Assembly: GCF_018780565.1 (NCBI RefSeq)
Contig: NZ_JADMJN010000001.1
Coordinates: 30,756 to 94,755, forward strand
DNA from: Rhodoferax sp.
GTDB lineage: Bacteria; Pseudomonadota; Gammaproteobacteria; Burkholderiales; Burkholderiaceae_C
Reading direction: 5' to 3'
Length of the DNA: 64,000 bases
This document shows positions 18,235 through 31,685 of this stretch, in pieces (the first letter of the stretch is position 1; each line of letters begins with the position of its first letter). Made by a program: the position numbers and the translations under genes. The notes beneath the pieces were generated by a model. It saw only the letters and a list, made by a program, of their open reading frames with translations, made no database searches and was not told where the DNA came from.

Positions 18235-18449
18235 GCAACCCGATTCAAACCACATCGGCCCTGACATGTCCCGAATGCGGCCATGCCATCAAGCTTGAGA
18301 TGCCGACGGACGCCTGTCAGTTTTTTTACGAATGCGAAGGATGCAAGGCAGTGATGCGCCCACTGCCTGGAGACTGCTGTGTTTTTTGCAGTTATGGAGA
18401 TGTGAAGTGCCCGCCCATTCAAGCGGAGGCCGCCTGCTGCGCGCGTTAG
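18231..18449 (+). CDS. GDCCVxC-motif small metal-binding protein
   Basis: A 72-residue cysteine-rich protein. The N-terminal part has a zinc-ribbon-like CPECGHAIKLEMP plus CEGCKAVMRP. The C-terminal signature GDCCVFCSYGDVKCPPIQ defines a small family found in mercury and related metal operons; some members use selenocysteine, but this one has cysteine codons. It is read from a GTG overlapping the merP stop, with GGGAGG upstream, so it is in the mer operon. It probably binds Hg(II) or another soft metal in the cytosol. Its precise role is unknown. Confidence 0.8.
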   Translation: MSNPIQTTSALTCPECGHAIKLEMPTDACQFFYECEGCKAVMRPLPGDCCVFCSYGDVKCPPIQAEAACCAR

Positions 18450-18467
18450 TCAAACCGTAGTGGGTTG

Positions 18468-18950
18468 TCAGTGCTTGTGATGCGACTTGTGCGCGCCGCT
18501 GGCTGCGTGAGAACCATGAACATGCCCCTCCCGCCCATGGCCTGATACAGGCGATTTTGCAATCTCTGTCAATTCATTGAGAATGCCGCAGTGCTGGGCT
18601 TGCTGGCCACCCAGGCAGGTCTCGCGCAGGCTTTTGAGCTGCTTTTCCAAGTTGCGCAGCTCCTTGATCCGCTCGGCCACGTGTCCAATGTGTTCATCAA
18701 GCAGCTCATTGACTTCCAGACAGTTTTCAGTCGGCGCGTCCTTGAATCGCAACAGAACACGAATCTCATCCAGCGTCATGTCCAGTCCACGGCAATGGCG
18801 GATGAAGGACAAGCGCTCTGCGTGGGCTTCACCGTAAATGCGGTAATTGCCTTCACTGCGACCGGGTTCGGCCAGTAAGTTCTCGCGTTCGTAGAAACGG
18901 ATGGTTTCGACTTGCGTGTTCGTGAGAGCGGCCAGTTCGCCAATTTTCAT
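18468..18950 (-). CDS. cadR: CadR/PbrR-type MerR-family regulator
   Basis: A 160-residue MerR-family protein with the N-terminal DNA-binding domain (MKIGELAALTNTQVETIRFY) and effector Cys77, Cys112 and Cys121, the pattern of Cd/Pb/Zn-sensing CadR and PbrR. The C-terminal His-rich tail (HGREGHVHGSHAAS, HKSHHKH) is typical of CadR. It is divergent from cadA across a long-spacer promoter and therefore likely controls it. The exact effector (Cd, Pb or Zn) cannot be fixed from sequence. Confidence 0.88.
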   Translation of the reverse strand: MKIGELAALTNTQVETIRFYERENLLAEPGRSEGNYRIYGEAHAERLSFIRHCRGLDMTLDEIRVLLRFKDAPTENCLEVNELLDEHIGHVAERIKELRNLEKQLKSLRETCLGGQQAQHCGILNELTEIAKSPVSGHGREGHVHGSHAASGAHKSHHKH

Positions 18951-18967
18951 GGGATTTCCTCGAGGGC

Positions 18968-19000
18968 TTGACTCTGTAGCGGCTACAGGGTTTTTAATAC
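18968..19000 (+). promoter_or_regulatory. CadR-type promoter/operator for cadA
   Basis: -35 TTGACT at 18968-18973 followed by the dyad CTGTAG-CGG-CTACAG (18974-18988) and a -10-like TTAATA/TAATAC at 18994-19000. The 20-21 bp spacer is typical of MerR-family targets. It lies 36 bp before cadA. Confidence 0.75.
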
Positions 19001-19035
19001 TGTATCGCCTCGAATGCCGTTAAGCAAGGACAACC

Positions 19036-21321
19036 ATGAGCCTCCCAAACACCGAAGAACCCAATGTCAGCCCATCCTGCGGTTGTGGGAGCGTCTGCGG
19101 GTCCGAACCCATTTCGCTAGCCCCACCTAAGCAGGAGCCAGAAGGCATCCCCGTATTTCACATTCCATCCATGGACTGCGCGTCGGAGGAAGGAGAGATT
19201 CGCCATGCCTTGGCAAAGCTTCCAGGACTGCGCAGCTTGAGTTTTCAACTGGGTGCGAGAACGGTTGCCATCGACGCGCCTGCTGAATCCATACCGCAAG
19301 CACTGGATGCCATCCGTAAGGCAGGATTCAAACCGGTTCCATTGTCAACATCCAATGTGAACGGCGATGGTGAAGAAGCTCGTGTCGACAAAATCCAAGC
19401 CCATGATCTTCAAGTCGTGCACAAAAAAGGCGGCTTCGCGCTTCCCGAAGGCTTGCCCCGATACGCCTTGGCATTGGTCCTGGCCTTTGGCGCCGAATCG
19501 ATTTCCTTCTTTGCACCCGATTCATTGATCTATTCGGGCGTCGGCATGGCTCTCTCAGCCGCCGCCATTGGCTTGGCCGGATTTTCGACTTATGTGAAGG
19601 GTTTGGCAGCACTGCGCAATCTGCGTTTGAACATCAATGCCTTGATGACCGTCGCCGTTACGGGCGCCTTCCTCATTGGTCAATGGCCGGAAGCCGCCAT
19701 GGTGATGGCCTTGTATGCGATTGCCGAACTGATCGAGGCCCGCTCCGTGGACCGCGCCCGCAATGCCATCAAGGGACTGCTGGACATGACCCCTGAGAAG
19801 GCCGAAGTCAAGCAAGTCGATGGTTCATGGGTGGAGAGTCTGGTCAAAGCCGTCGCCATAGGCGCAATCGTTCGGGTCAAACCTGGCGCGCGTATTCCGC
19901 TGGACGGAGTGATTGTTGCTGGGACCACTTCCGTAGACCAATCCCCAGTGACTGGCGAAAGCATTCCTGTTGACAAGGCCATCGGAGACCCCGTGTTTGC
20001 GGGCACTATCAACACCACGGGCATGATTGAGGCCAGAGTTAACGTTGCGGCCAATGGCACTTTGCTGGCCCGCATCATCCATGCGGTCGAACAGGCCCAA
20101 GGATCGCGCGCGCCCACGCAGCAGTTTGTGGACCGCTTTGCCTCCATCTACACGCCCGCCGTTTTCGCGCTGGCCTTGGCCGTGTGCCTGCTGACGCCTT
20201 GGTTGCTGGACTGGACATGGATGCAGGCCATCTACAAAGCCTTAGTGCTTTTGGTCATTGCTTGCCCCTGTGCGTTGGTGATCTCCACGCCCGTGACGGT
20301 GGTGAGCGGACTGGCCGCTGCCGCGCGACGCGGCATCTTGATCAAGGGTGGCATCCACTTGGAGGGCGCCCGCAAGATCAAGGCCATCGCGCTGGACAAG
20401 ACCGGCACCATCACGCAGGGCAAGCCCAAGCTGGTGGCGACCGAAGTTCTTCCTACCGACCAGAAGGATTCGCAAGTCTTGCGTTGGGCATCGGACTTGG
20501 CAGGGCACTCTGACCATCCCGTGTCCAAAGCCATTGCCCAAGGCCTGGGGAATCGAGGCAGCGGCCCTATCGAGGGATTCACAGCCATTCCGGGACGCGG
20601 CGTCGAGGCCAAAGCCGATGGTCTGACATTGATTATGGGGAATCACCGCCTGATCGAAGAACGCGGCCTTTGCAGCCCACAGATCGAAGCGCGCTTGGAG
20701 GAGAATGAAGCGCGGGGCCGCACGGTCACGATGTTGGCGTCATCAACCCAGGTGCTGGCGATCTTCGCGGTTGCCGACACCATCAAGGAGAGTTCGCGCG
20801 AGGCCATCGCCGATCTCCATGCCCTTGGCGTGGCTTCGGTCATTCTCACGGGCGACAATGTCGCCACCGCCAAGGCCATTGCCAAGGTGGCTGGCATTGA
20901 CGACGCGCGTGGCAATTTGCTGCCCGAGGACAAGCTCGCCGCCATTGAGGCGTTGCAAAAGCAATATGGCTACGTCGCGATGACCGGAGACGGCATCAAC
21001 GACGCCCCTGCACTCGCCCGCTCCAACATTGGCTTTGCCATGGGCGGAGCTGGAACCGACACCGCCATGGAGGCAGCAGACGTGGTGATCATGAACGACG
21101 ATCTGCGACGCATTCCCGAAGCCATCAGGCTTTCGCGCAAGACCCAAGCCATTCTGTGGCAGAACATTGCCTTGGCTTTGGGCATCAAGGCGGTGTTCTT
21201 GCTACTGGCTTTGTTTGGTGGGGCGACGATGTGGATGGCGGTGTTTGCAGACATGGGTGCAAGCCTGCTGGTCGTTTTCAATGGGTTGAGGGTACTTCAA
21301 AAGCAAGCAAATACGTTATAA
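19036..21321 (+). CDS. cadA: Cd/Zn/Pb-exporting P1B-type ATPase
   Basis: A 761-residue heavy-metal efflux pump. The N-terminus has a Cys cluster (SCGCGSVCGSEP) and one metal-binding domain with MDCASEE. Then come paired membrane helices, the actuator domain (PVTGESIPVDKAIGD), the CPC metal site near residue 411 (IACPCALVISTPVTV), the phosphorylated Asp in DKTGTITQGKP near 453, the HP motif (GHSDHPVSKAIA) and TGDGINDAPALARS near 648. The CPC motif and divergent cadR place it in the Zn/Cd/Pb class. The frame is intact. It exports divalent metals from cytoplasm to periplasm, complementing the CzcCBA system downstream. Confidence 0.94.
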   Translation: MSLPNTEEPNVSPSCGCGSVCGSEPISLAPPKQEPEGIPVFHIPSMDCASEEGEIRHALAKLPGLRSLSFQLGARTVAIDAPAESIPQALDAIRKAGFKPVPLSTSNVNGDGEEARVDKIQAHDLQVVHKKGGFALPEGLPRYALALVLAFGAESISFFAPDSLIYSGVGMALSAAAIGLAGFSTYVKGLAALRNLRLNINALMTVAVTGAFLIGQWPEAAMVMALYAIAELIEARSVDRARNAIKGLLDMTPEKAEVKQVDGSWVESLVKAVAIGAIVRVKPGARIPLDGVIVAGTTSVDQSPVTGESIPVDKAIGDPVFAGTINTTGMIEARVNVAANGTLLARIIHAVEQAQGSRAPTQQFVDRFASIYTPAVFALALAVCLLTPWLLDWTWMQAIYKALVLLVIACPCALVISTPVTVVSGLAAAARRGILIKGGIHLEGARKIKAIALDKTGTITQGKPKLVATEVLPTDQKDSQVLRWASDLAGHSDHPVSKAIAQGLGNRGSGPIEGFTAIPGRGVEAKADGLTLIMGNHRLIEERGLCSPQIEARLEENEARGRTVTMLASSTQVLAIFAVADTIKESSREAIADLHALGVASVILTGDNVATAKAIAKVAGIDDARGNLLPEDKLAAIEALQKQYGYVAMTGDGINDAPALARSNIGFAMGGAGTDTAMEAADVVIMNDDLRRIPEAIRLSRKTQAILWQNIALALGIKAVFLLLALFGGATMWMAVFADMGASLLVVFNGLRVLQKQANTL

Positions 21322-21348
21322 ATCTATAGATGCTAAGATCATCGATAT

Positions 21349-21702
21349 ATGCATAAATGGTTGGCAATCCTTTTGTTGGTATTTATGCCGCTACAGCTTA
21401 GCTGGGCGGCTGCAGCTAGCTATTGCCAACACGAAACCAGTGCAACAGCCAAACACTTTGGTCACCACGAACATCAGCACAAGACTGTGGATGGCAAAGA
21501 CGCATCCTCCGATCCAGCCAAGTCCATTGGTGGTGATCCTGATTGCGCGTCCTGTCACGCGGGATGTTTCTCTGCCTTGCCCGGGGCAGTAACGGTAGCA
21601 TCGCTCACCGACCCAACTCTGGGTAGAGCAGATTATCGTGCTCGTCTCTCGCCGCCCCCTTCCGAACGCCTCGAACGCCCGCAGTGGCGTGTCCTCGCCT
21701 GA
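21349..21702 (+). CDS. czcI: CzcI-like periplasmic accessory protein
   Basis: A 117-residue protein with a signal peptide (AILLLVFMPLQLSWAAAA), then a His/Cys-rich region (YCQHETS, HFGHHEHQHK, DCASCHAGCFSAL). Small His-rich exported proteins called CzcI precede czcCBA in Burkholderiales, where they affect regulation or metal delivery. Position fits: 27 bp after cadA and 168 bp before czcC. The family is poorly conserved, so the name rests partly on context. Confidence 0.72.
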   Translation: MHKWLAILLLVFMPLQLSWAAAASYCQHETSATAKHFGHHEHQHKTVDGKDASSDPAKSIGGDPDCASCHAGCFSALPGAVTVASLTDPTLGRADYRARLSPPPSERLERPQWRVLA

Positions 21703-21870
21703 TCGGCGGGGAGCGCGTTCCTTTCCTTTCGTCATCACTAATTCGCGGATACGCCTAGCGCGTGTCCGTGTCAAGCCGACTCGTTCGGTAGACGTGATGA
21801 CGTCGTAGGCGATCATTTGGATCGCTCTCCGCCGATTCCCTCGTGTATTTGAATATCACTGGAGAATCGG

Positions 21871-23229
21871 ATGTTGAAGAGTCATTGCAATCACAAACGA
21901 CGGGTGTCAGTTTCCGTCCTTCGCACCTCAAAAGTTGCGGCTGCGACGAGCTTGCTCGTTGCGTTCACTGCAGGGGCAGTTTTCGCTCAGGCGCTGCCAG
22001 CAGCACAAGACAATCATCCAGCCGTCAAAAGCGGCTTGCAGATCGAAACAGCGACGATCCTGACGCTGCAAAAGGCCGTCGCGCTAGCCTTGGATGGCAA
22101 TCTAGACCTGGCTGTCGCAAGGCGGGAAATCGAGGCAACGCAAGGTCAGGTGATCCAGGGGCAAGCTCGCCCCAATCCCGAACTGGCGTACTCGCTGGAA
22201 GACCAGCGGGCAGCAACCCGCACACAAAGTGTGCAGATCAATCTGCCCGTCGAAATGGGTGGCAAGCGCGCGGCTCGTATCACTGCGGCAGAGCGAGGAC
22301 GCGACATTGCGGTCGAAGAACTGAACTTGCGCCGCGTCGAAATTCGTGCCGCCGTGGTCGCTGCCTTCTTCGAGACTTTGGCGGCACAGGAACGTGCAGC
22401 ATTGGCTCAAGCCAGTGTCGATCTGGCAAAACGCGCTACTGATGCCGTTGCCAAACGTGTGGCAGCGGGCAAGGTTTCTCCGGTCGAAGAAACCAAGGCA
22501 CGGGTGGCCGAAGCAGGTGTGCGAGTCGAATTGGCACAGGCCCAGAGCGAGCAACGTAATGCTCGGGCACGCTTGGCCAGTTTGCTAGGGGCCAACCCAC
22601 CGCGATTTACTCTCGTGTCGGGCAACGTGGAAGAGCTTCCGGCTGTCTCTTCGTTCGACAACGTCCAGCAGCGCCTGTCCGCTTCGCCAACGCTGCGCCG
22701 TATGCATCTGGAGGTCGAGCGCCGCAGGTCGTTGGTCGATGTAGAGCGCAGCAAACGGATACCCGACGTCACTTTCAGCCTAGGGGTGAAACGCCCCAAC
22801 GAACTGCAGCGCGATCAACTGCTGTTTGGTGTTTCCGTCCCCTTGCCGCTGTTTGATCGCAATCAGGGGAACTTGTTGGAAGCGCTGAAGCGCGAAGACA
22901 AGGCGCGGGACGAACTCCAAGCTTTGAACATGCGAGTCAGCACGGACGTATTGCAAGCCCGCGAGCGGCTGGAATCCATTCGTGGGGAAGTCGACGTCTT
23001 GCAACGGGATGTTTTACCTGGGGCCAAAAGTGCCTACGACGCGGCCACCGTCGGATTTGAAAACGGCAAGTTCAACTTCTTGGAAGTGCTGGACGCACAG
23101 CGCACCTACTTTGCTGCCAAGTCTCAATACCTCAAAGCATTGGCTGAGGCGCATCGCACGGCTGCGGACATTGACCGCGTGCTCGGCGAATCTGGCGTAA
23201 ATGCTACCCAGCCAGCGAATAAGGAATAA
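21871..23229 (+). CDS. czcC: CzcC, outer-membrane factor of the Czc efflux system
   Basis: A 452-residue TolC-type outer-membrane protein. It has an N-terminal export signal (after VAAATSLLVAFTAGAVFAQA) and two repeats of long helices (ALDGNLDLAVARREIEA; ERAALAQASVDLAKRA) typical of the OEP fold. GGAG precedes the ATG. The stop is 2 bp before czcB. It forms the exit duct of the CzcCBA tripartite pump. Confidence 0.9.
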   Translation: MLKSHCNHKRRVSVSVLRTSKVAAATSLLVAFTAGAVFAQALPAAQDNHPAVKSGLQIETATILTLQKAVALALDGNLDLAVARREIEATQGQVIQGQARPNPELAYSLEDQRAATRTQSVQINLPVEMGGKRAARITAAERGRDIAVEELNLRRVEIRAAVVAAFFETLAAQERAALAQASVDLAKRATDAVAKRVAAGKVSPVEETKARVAEAGVRVELAQAQSEQRNARARLASLLGANPPRFTLVSGNVEELPAVSSFDNVQQRLSASPTLRRMHLEVERRRSLVDVERSKRIPDVTFSLGVKRPNELQRDQLLFGVSVPLPLFDRNQGNLLEALKREDKARDELQALNMRVSTDVLQARERLESIRGEVDVLQRDVLPGAKSAYDAATVGFENGKFNFLEVLDAQRTYFAAKSQYLKALAEAHRTAADIDRVLGESGVNATQPANKE

Positions 23230-23231
23230 AC

Positions 23232-28041
<4,810 letters not shown>

Positions 28042-28090
28042 ACGAGCCTTTTGACCTGATTCTCAACCTGTACTTTTAAAAGGAAAACTC

Positions 28091-28474
28091 ATGAAACTGA
28101 TTTCGACCACCTTCGCTTTGATGTTGATGGCATCGGGCATCGTATTCGCCGCAGACAAACACGACCATGGTCATGAAGACAAGCCTCTGCATGGAGGTTT
28201 AGTCACGGAAGTCAAGGATATGGACTACGAGCTCGTAGCCAAACCCAATGTGCTTCATTTGTACGTACGCGATCACGGGAAACCAGTTGATGCCAACAAG
28301 GTATCTGCCAAGGTCACTTTGCTGTCAGGCAGTGACAAGCAAGAGATTCTTTTGAAACCATCGGGTGACAAGCTTGAAGCCAAAGGCAGCTTCAACGTTA
28401 CGCCTGGTACTAAGGTTGTCGCGCAGGTGAGTCTTGCGGGCAAGCTGACAACGGCGCGATTTGTTTTGAAATGA
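28091..28474 (+). CDS. Exported protein related to the CzcB His-rich domain
   Basis: A 127-residue protein with a signal peptide (LISTTFALMLMASGIVFAA), a short His cluster (DKHDHGHEDKPLHGG) and one beta-rich domain (VLHLYVRDHGKPVDANKVSA). The HGG start, the L-V-D-GKP-A--VSA pattern and the length match the PHGG domain inside CzcB at about residues 90-190. It is therefore a stand-alone copy of that adaptor domain, likely a periplasmic metal chaperone for the Czc pump. It follows czcA by 49 bp and is followed by a terminator, so it closes the operon. Confidence 0.72.
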   Translation: MKLISTTFALMLMASGIVFAADKHDHGHEDKPLHGGLVTEVKDMDYELVAKPNVLHLYVRDHGKPVDANKVSAKVTLLSGSDKQEILLKPSGDKLEAKGSFNVTPGTKVVAQVSLAGKLTTARFVLK

Positions 28475-28479
28475 CTTAA

Positions 28480-28510
28480 GGGCCAAGAGCGAGCTTCTTG
28501 GCCCCTTCTT
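28480..28510 (+). terminator. Rho-independent terminator of the czc operon
   Basis: GGGCCAAGA and TCTTGGCCC form a 9-bp stem (28480-28504) followed by CTTCTTT. It lies directly after the last gene of the czc cluster. Confidence 0.8.
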
Positions 28511-28600
28511 TAGATTGCCCTAGCGAAGATAAAAGCAGTGATGCAACTCGTCGGTTGGGCCTAGTGGGCTTGTACGGCGTTCATAAAAGAGGAAAGATGT

Positions 28601-28894
28601 ATGAGTATTTTTGACAAACTTTTCGGTGGTCACCAGCGAGGCAGTCACCGTGGCGGGGGGCACAACGGTGATCGCCACGGCTATGGCGGTGGGTACGCAA
28701 GCGGCGGACCTACGGCTGGCGGAGGAGGCAACGGCAGCGTTACATGTCCGAGCTGCAAGGTGCTAAACCCGCTAGGCGCTCGTTTCTGCCAGCAGTGCGG
28801 AACTTCACAGGTTCCGTCGGCCTGTACGCAATGCGGAGCCACCCTGCAAGCGGGGGCTAAGTTCTGTGCACAGTGTGGGAAGGTAGCCACTTGA
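28601..28894 (+). CDS. Double zinc-ribbon protein with Gly/His-rich N-terminus
   Basis: A 97-residue protein. The N-terminus MSIFDKLFGGHQRGSH is followed by a Gly/His-rich linker and two zinc ribbons: CPSCKVLNPLGARFCQQC and CTQCGATLQAGAKFCAQC. No export signal is evident. Small proteins of this kind accompany metal-efflux clusters in Burkholderiales; the function is unknown, possibly cytosolic zinc binding. It is preceded by GAGGAAAG. Confidence 0.75.
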   Translation: MSIFDKLFGGHQRGSHRGGGHNGDRHGYGGGYASGGPTAGGGGNGSVTCPSCKVLNPLGARFCQQCGTSQVPSACTQCGATLQAGAKFCAQCGKVAT

Positions 28895-29128
28895 CTTCGC
28901 AATGCAATGGTGCGACGTCGATAGAGACTGTTTCATGCTCCTTAGTTCGGTGACGACTAAAGCAGGGCAGCTATCGAACCTCCCTCCAAGTGGCTGGAAA
29001 ATCCTTTGAACGAACAATCTATGGATCTGCAGGTCACGTCAGCCGTGTGCGCCTTCAAGCAGCTACGGTTGTCGCTGCCGCCTACTGTGGCGCCAGGTAA
29101 CTTTGTCTTCGAACTTGAAAATGAAGTA

Positions 29129-29599
29129 ATGACTTATCCAAATCGCAAAGCGCATTGGTACTCTGTGGCGATTCTCGTGCTGGCAATCGACCAAGCCGCC
29201 AAGAGTTTCATAAGTCTAACCACCCCACTTGGCTGGATACTTGAGGTGACGCCATTTTTCAATCTGGTTAATGTTCTAAACCCAGGCGCGGCCTTCAGCT
29301 TTCTGGCTGGCGCCGGAGGTTGGCAGCGCTGGTTCTTTCTGGCGATCGCATTAGGGGCGTCTATGTGGTTGGACTGAATGCTCGCCAAGCCGAATCGCCG
29401 TCTTGAGGCCCTGGCGTACAGCCTGATCTTAGGCGGTGCCGTTGGCAATGGCGTTGACCGCATCGCTCGCGGGCAGGTCGTCGATTACCTGGACTTTCAC
29501 TTACGTGGTATGCACTGGCCTGCGTTCAACATCGCAGATGTCGCCATATGCGTCGGTTCCGGGCTAATTCTCTTTTTGTCATTCAAAGTGCACGAATAG
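29129..29599 (+). pseudogene. lspA: lspA (signal peptidase II) with an in-frame TGA
   Basis: Reading from ATG 29129 (MTYPNRKAHWYSVAILVLAI) gives the first half of a lipoprotein signal peptidase, including LNPGAAFSFLAGAGGWQRW. It stops at TGA after ASMWLD. The same frame continues directly as [17 protein letters not shown], then [20 protein letters not shown] and [14 protein letters not shown], which hold both catalytic Asp residues. A single TGG-to-TGA change (WLDWML) explains the break. The upstream extension to 29006 is not lspA-like. Such lspA copies occur in pbr/cad metal clusters. It is likely inactive, so any lipoprotein processing depends on the host copy. Confidence 0.85.
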
Positions 29600-29627
29600 C
29601 CTATTTTTCACATTTAAGAAGGCGTAA

Positions 29628-29879
29628 ATGCAAATAACTGACCCCACAAATCAAAGAATCAAAGCCTTGTTAGTCCGAGCCACGGAGATCAAGCAGACCA
29701 GTGACCATTGCTCGGGGCATAGTGAAACTTGGAGCGAGGTCAATTTCGACGCGTTTGCAAAGATGTTTGTCGAAGAATGCATCACCATTGTTGAGCGAGA
29801 AGGCATTGAAGGCGAACAGGGCGTGGCTAATGTTGAGGACTTGAAGACAGCCATGCGTGTGCATTTTGGACTTCAATAA
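29628..29879 (+). CDS. Small hypothetical protein (phage-like)
   Basis: An 83-residue acidic protein (MQITDPTNQRIKALLVRA; FAKMFVEECITIVEREGI; ending KTAMRVHFGLQ). The pattern FA-M-VEEC with a terminal I/M--HFG resembles small uncharacterised phage proteins. There is no membrane segment or known domain. It lies 28 bp after the lspA relic, at the edge of the metal cargo. Confidence 0.55.
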   Translation: MQITDPTNQRIKALLVRATEIKQTSDHCSGHSETWSEVNFDAFAKMFVEECITIVEREGIEGEQGVANVEDLKTAMRVHFGLQ

Positions 29880-29931
29880 GCAAGCCAGTGAACTTTGCGT
29901 GGTTGAAACCGCGTCAAGCAAGAACGCAGAC

Positions 29932-29951
29932 GAATCCAGCCTGCTGGATTC
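29932..29951. terminator. Hairpin between convergent genes
   Basis: GAATCCAG-CCTG-CTGGATTC, an 8-bp stem between the 83-residue ORF and the umuC stop at 29952. It lacks a clear T-run, so termination is only suggested. Confidence 0.4.
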
Positions 29952-31250
29952 CTAAGCTCTGGCCACAGGCATGTCACTAAATTTGGTGGTGTATTGAGGC
30001 GTAAGTCTTTCTTGCCTCATCGACCAGTCGCGGGGCCTGCACCCACCGACAGCGCTTCCTACATGGATGGCACCGCGTCCAAACCGATCATTGATGGAAT
30101 CCATTGCTGCCATCAATTTTCCGCGATCCCGTGTTTCAGGCGCACCGAAGTCAAACTCGCCTTGTGAGACGTTGTCCGGCATCAAGTCCAGCAGCATGAC
30201 TCCTGCCTTGGAGAGTTTGAATCCCGGTTTGTAAATCTGGGTGACTCCCATTACAGCGGCCTGAACCAGATGCCTCGTGTCCGCCGTCGGACGGCGCAGC
30301 GGTATGACTATGCTTTTGGAGAAGTGTGGCCCCTGTCGGAAGGGGGACGTGTGGGCGAACACCAGTATCTGACCAGCCAAGCCGGATTGACGCCGCAGCT
30401 TGGCTGCCGCACGGCTGGTGAACTCGCTCACCGCCTCGATGAGAGGCTTAACTTCAGTGACGGGCTGACCAAATGAGCGGGTGCAAGCAATCTGTTTTTT
30501 AGGGCTTGGCGCGTCATCCAAGCTGATGCATGCCTCCCCCTGCAATTCTCTGACTGTGCGCTCCAATACAACGCTCCAACGATCACGAACCATGGATGGA
30601 CTCAATCTTGCGAGGTCGAGAACCGAAGTCACCCCTGCGTCACGCAGTTGCTGTCCGATGCGCCGACCGACCCCCCACACTTCGCCCACATCGGTCGCAG
30701 CCAATATGGCATCCACATCAGATCCAGGGAGGTTTAACAAGTTGCAGACCGTAGCCAAACTCTCAGGGTAACTGCCAGGCTTTCTTTCGGCGGTCTTGGC
30801 AATGTGATTGGCCAGTTTGGCCAGTGTCTTGGTGGCACCAATACCGACGCCGCAGGGGATGCCAGTCCACTGATTGATCCGGTCACGCACAGCATGCGAT
30901 CTCTTAGTCAGGTCGCCGCGAACCCCATCAAGCCCAATGAATGACTCGTCGATGCTGTAGATCTCCTGGGCAGGGCCCAACCCAGCAGCGATGCTCATCA
31001 TGCGGTCGCTCATGTCTCCATACAAAGCGAAGTTGGCCGACAGCGCGACCAGACCTTCCTGTTCTTCCAAGTGCCGGATCTCGAACCACGGCGCGCCCAT
31101 CTTGACTCCCAGCGCCTTGGCCTCGTTGCTGCGTGCAATCGCACACCCATCATTTGAAGACAGCACAACCACTGGACGACCGTTCAAACTGGGCCGAAAC
31201 ACGCGCTCACAACTGACGTAAAAGTTATTGCCATCAACCAGAGCAAACAT
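29952..31250 (-). CDS. umuC: UmuC, complete second copy carried by the island
   Basis: A 432-residue Y-family translesion polymerase subunit, complete from [20 protein letters not shown] to ARA at the C-terminus. The palm metal residues (Asp6 in ALVDGNN; DE in [10 protein letters not shown]), the HhH region ([15 protein letters not shown]) and the little-finger domain are present. It differs from the split resident copy throughout but has the same length. Its start lies 22 bp after ginD on the same strand, so it may be co-transcribed with the recombinase operon. It needs UmuD' to form polymerase V; no umuD lies inside the island, so it would use the one at 37289. At the island target site it encodes SSND rather than SNND, changing the core. 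Confidence 0.92.
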   Translation of the reverse strand: MFALVDGNNFYVSCERVFRPSLNGRPVVVLSSNDGCAIARSNEAKALGVKMGAPWFEIRHLEEQEGLVALSANFALYGDMSDRMMSIAAGLGPAQEIYSIDESFIGLDGVRGDLTKRSHAVRDRINQWTGIPCGVGIGATKTLAKLANHIAKTAERKPGSYPESLATVCNLLNLPGSDVDAILAATDVGEVWGVGRRIGQQLRDAGVTSVLDLARLSPSMVRDRWSVVLERTVRELQGEACISLDDAPSPKKQIACTRSFGQPVTEVKPLIEAVSEFTSRAAAKLRRQSGLAGQILVFAHTSPFRQGPHFSKSIVIPLRRPTADTRHLVQAAVMGVTQIYKPGFKLSKAGVMLLDLMPDNVSQGEFDFGAPETRDRGKLMAAMDSINDRFGRGAIHVGSAVGGCRPRDWSMRQERLTPQYTTKFSDMPVARA

Positions 31251-31271
31251 GACCAGAGCCTTTGAACAGGA

Positions 31272-31685
31272 CTAAACGCCTGAGCCTTTTGGTTGAAGAA
31301 TCGAAACCACTTTGCCAGTGGCCATGCCTTTGAGTAAGGCCACTTCGTTCAGAAGCACTTGGTTGACGGATGCAAGTTTGGCCAAGTCCGCGCGCGCCTC
31401 TGCTAGTTCCTGCCTCAGAGCACGGTTGACCTCGCGCTCACGAACCAACGCATCATGCTTGGCATCGCGCTGGGTTCGCGTCGCCTTGCCCACCAGCCCT
31501 CTGATTTTCTCGGCGAGGTCTGGGTAAGTGTTGTGAATCAGCGCAGGGGTGACCCCAGCCAACTTCGCAACCGCAGAGATGGACACCTTGCTCTGGCCAG
31601 CCTGCACCTGCGCAATGGCCTGCTGAATCTCATCAGCGGTCTTTTTTCGGCTACGAGCCTTGGGGTCACTCATTTGGAGCTCCAT
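31272..31685 (-). CDS. ginD: GinD/TnpC-like small HTH and coiled-coil protein
   Basis: A 137-residue basic protein. Residues about 20-60 form a TetR-like helix-turn-helix (SKVSISAVAKLAGVTPALIH) and residues 80-125 a coiled coil (RALRQELAEARADLAKLASV). It overlaps the upstream recombinase by 20 bp and is the fourth gene of the recombinase operon. By position and architecture it matches ginD of GInt islands and TnpC of Tn554, accessory proteins that influence the orientation or control of recombination. The name is inferred from operon structure. Confidence 0.72.
   Translation of the reverse strand: MELQMSDPKARSRKKTADEIQQAIAQVQAGQSKVSISAVAKLAGVTPALIHNTYPDLAEKIRGLVGKATRTQRDAKHDALVREREVNRALRQELAEARADLAKLASVNQVLLNEVALLKGMATGKVVSILQPKGSGV

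Noticed and set aside
18231..18449. GDCCVxC protein as a selenoprotein
   Set aside because: All positions of the motif are cysteine codons and no TGA is involved.
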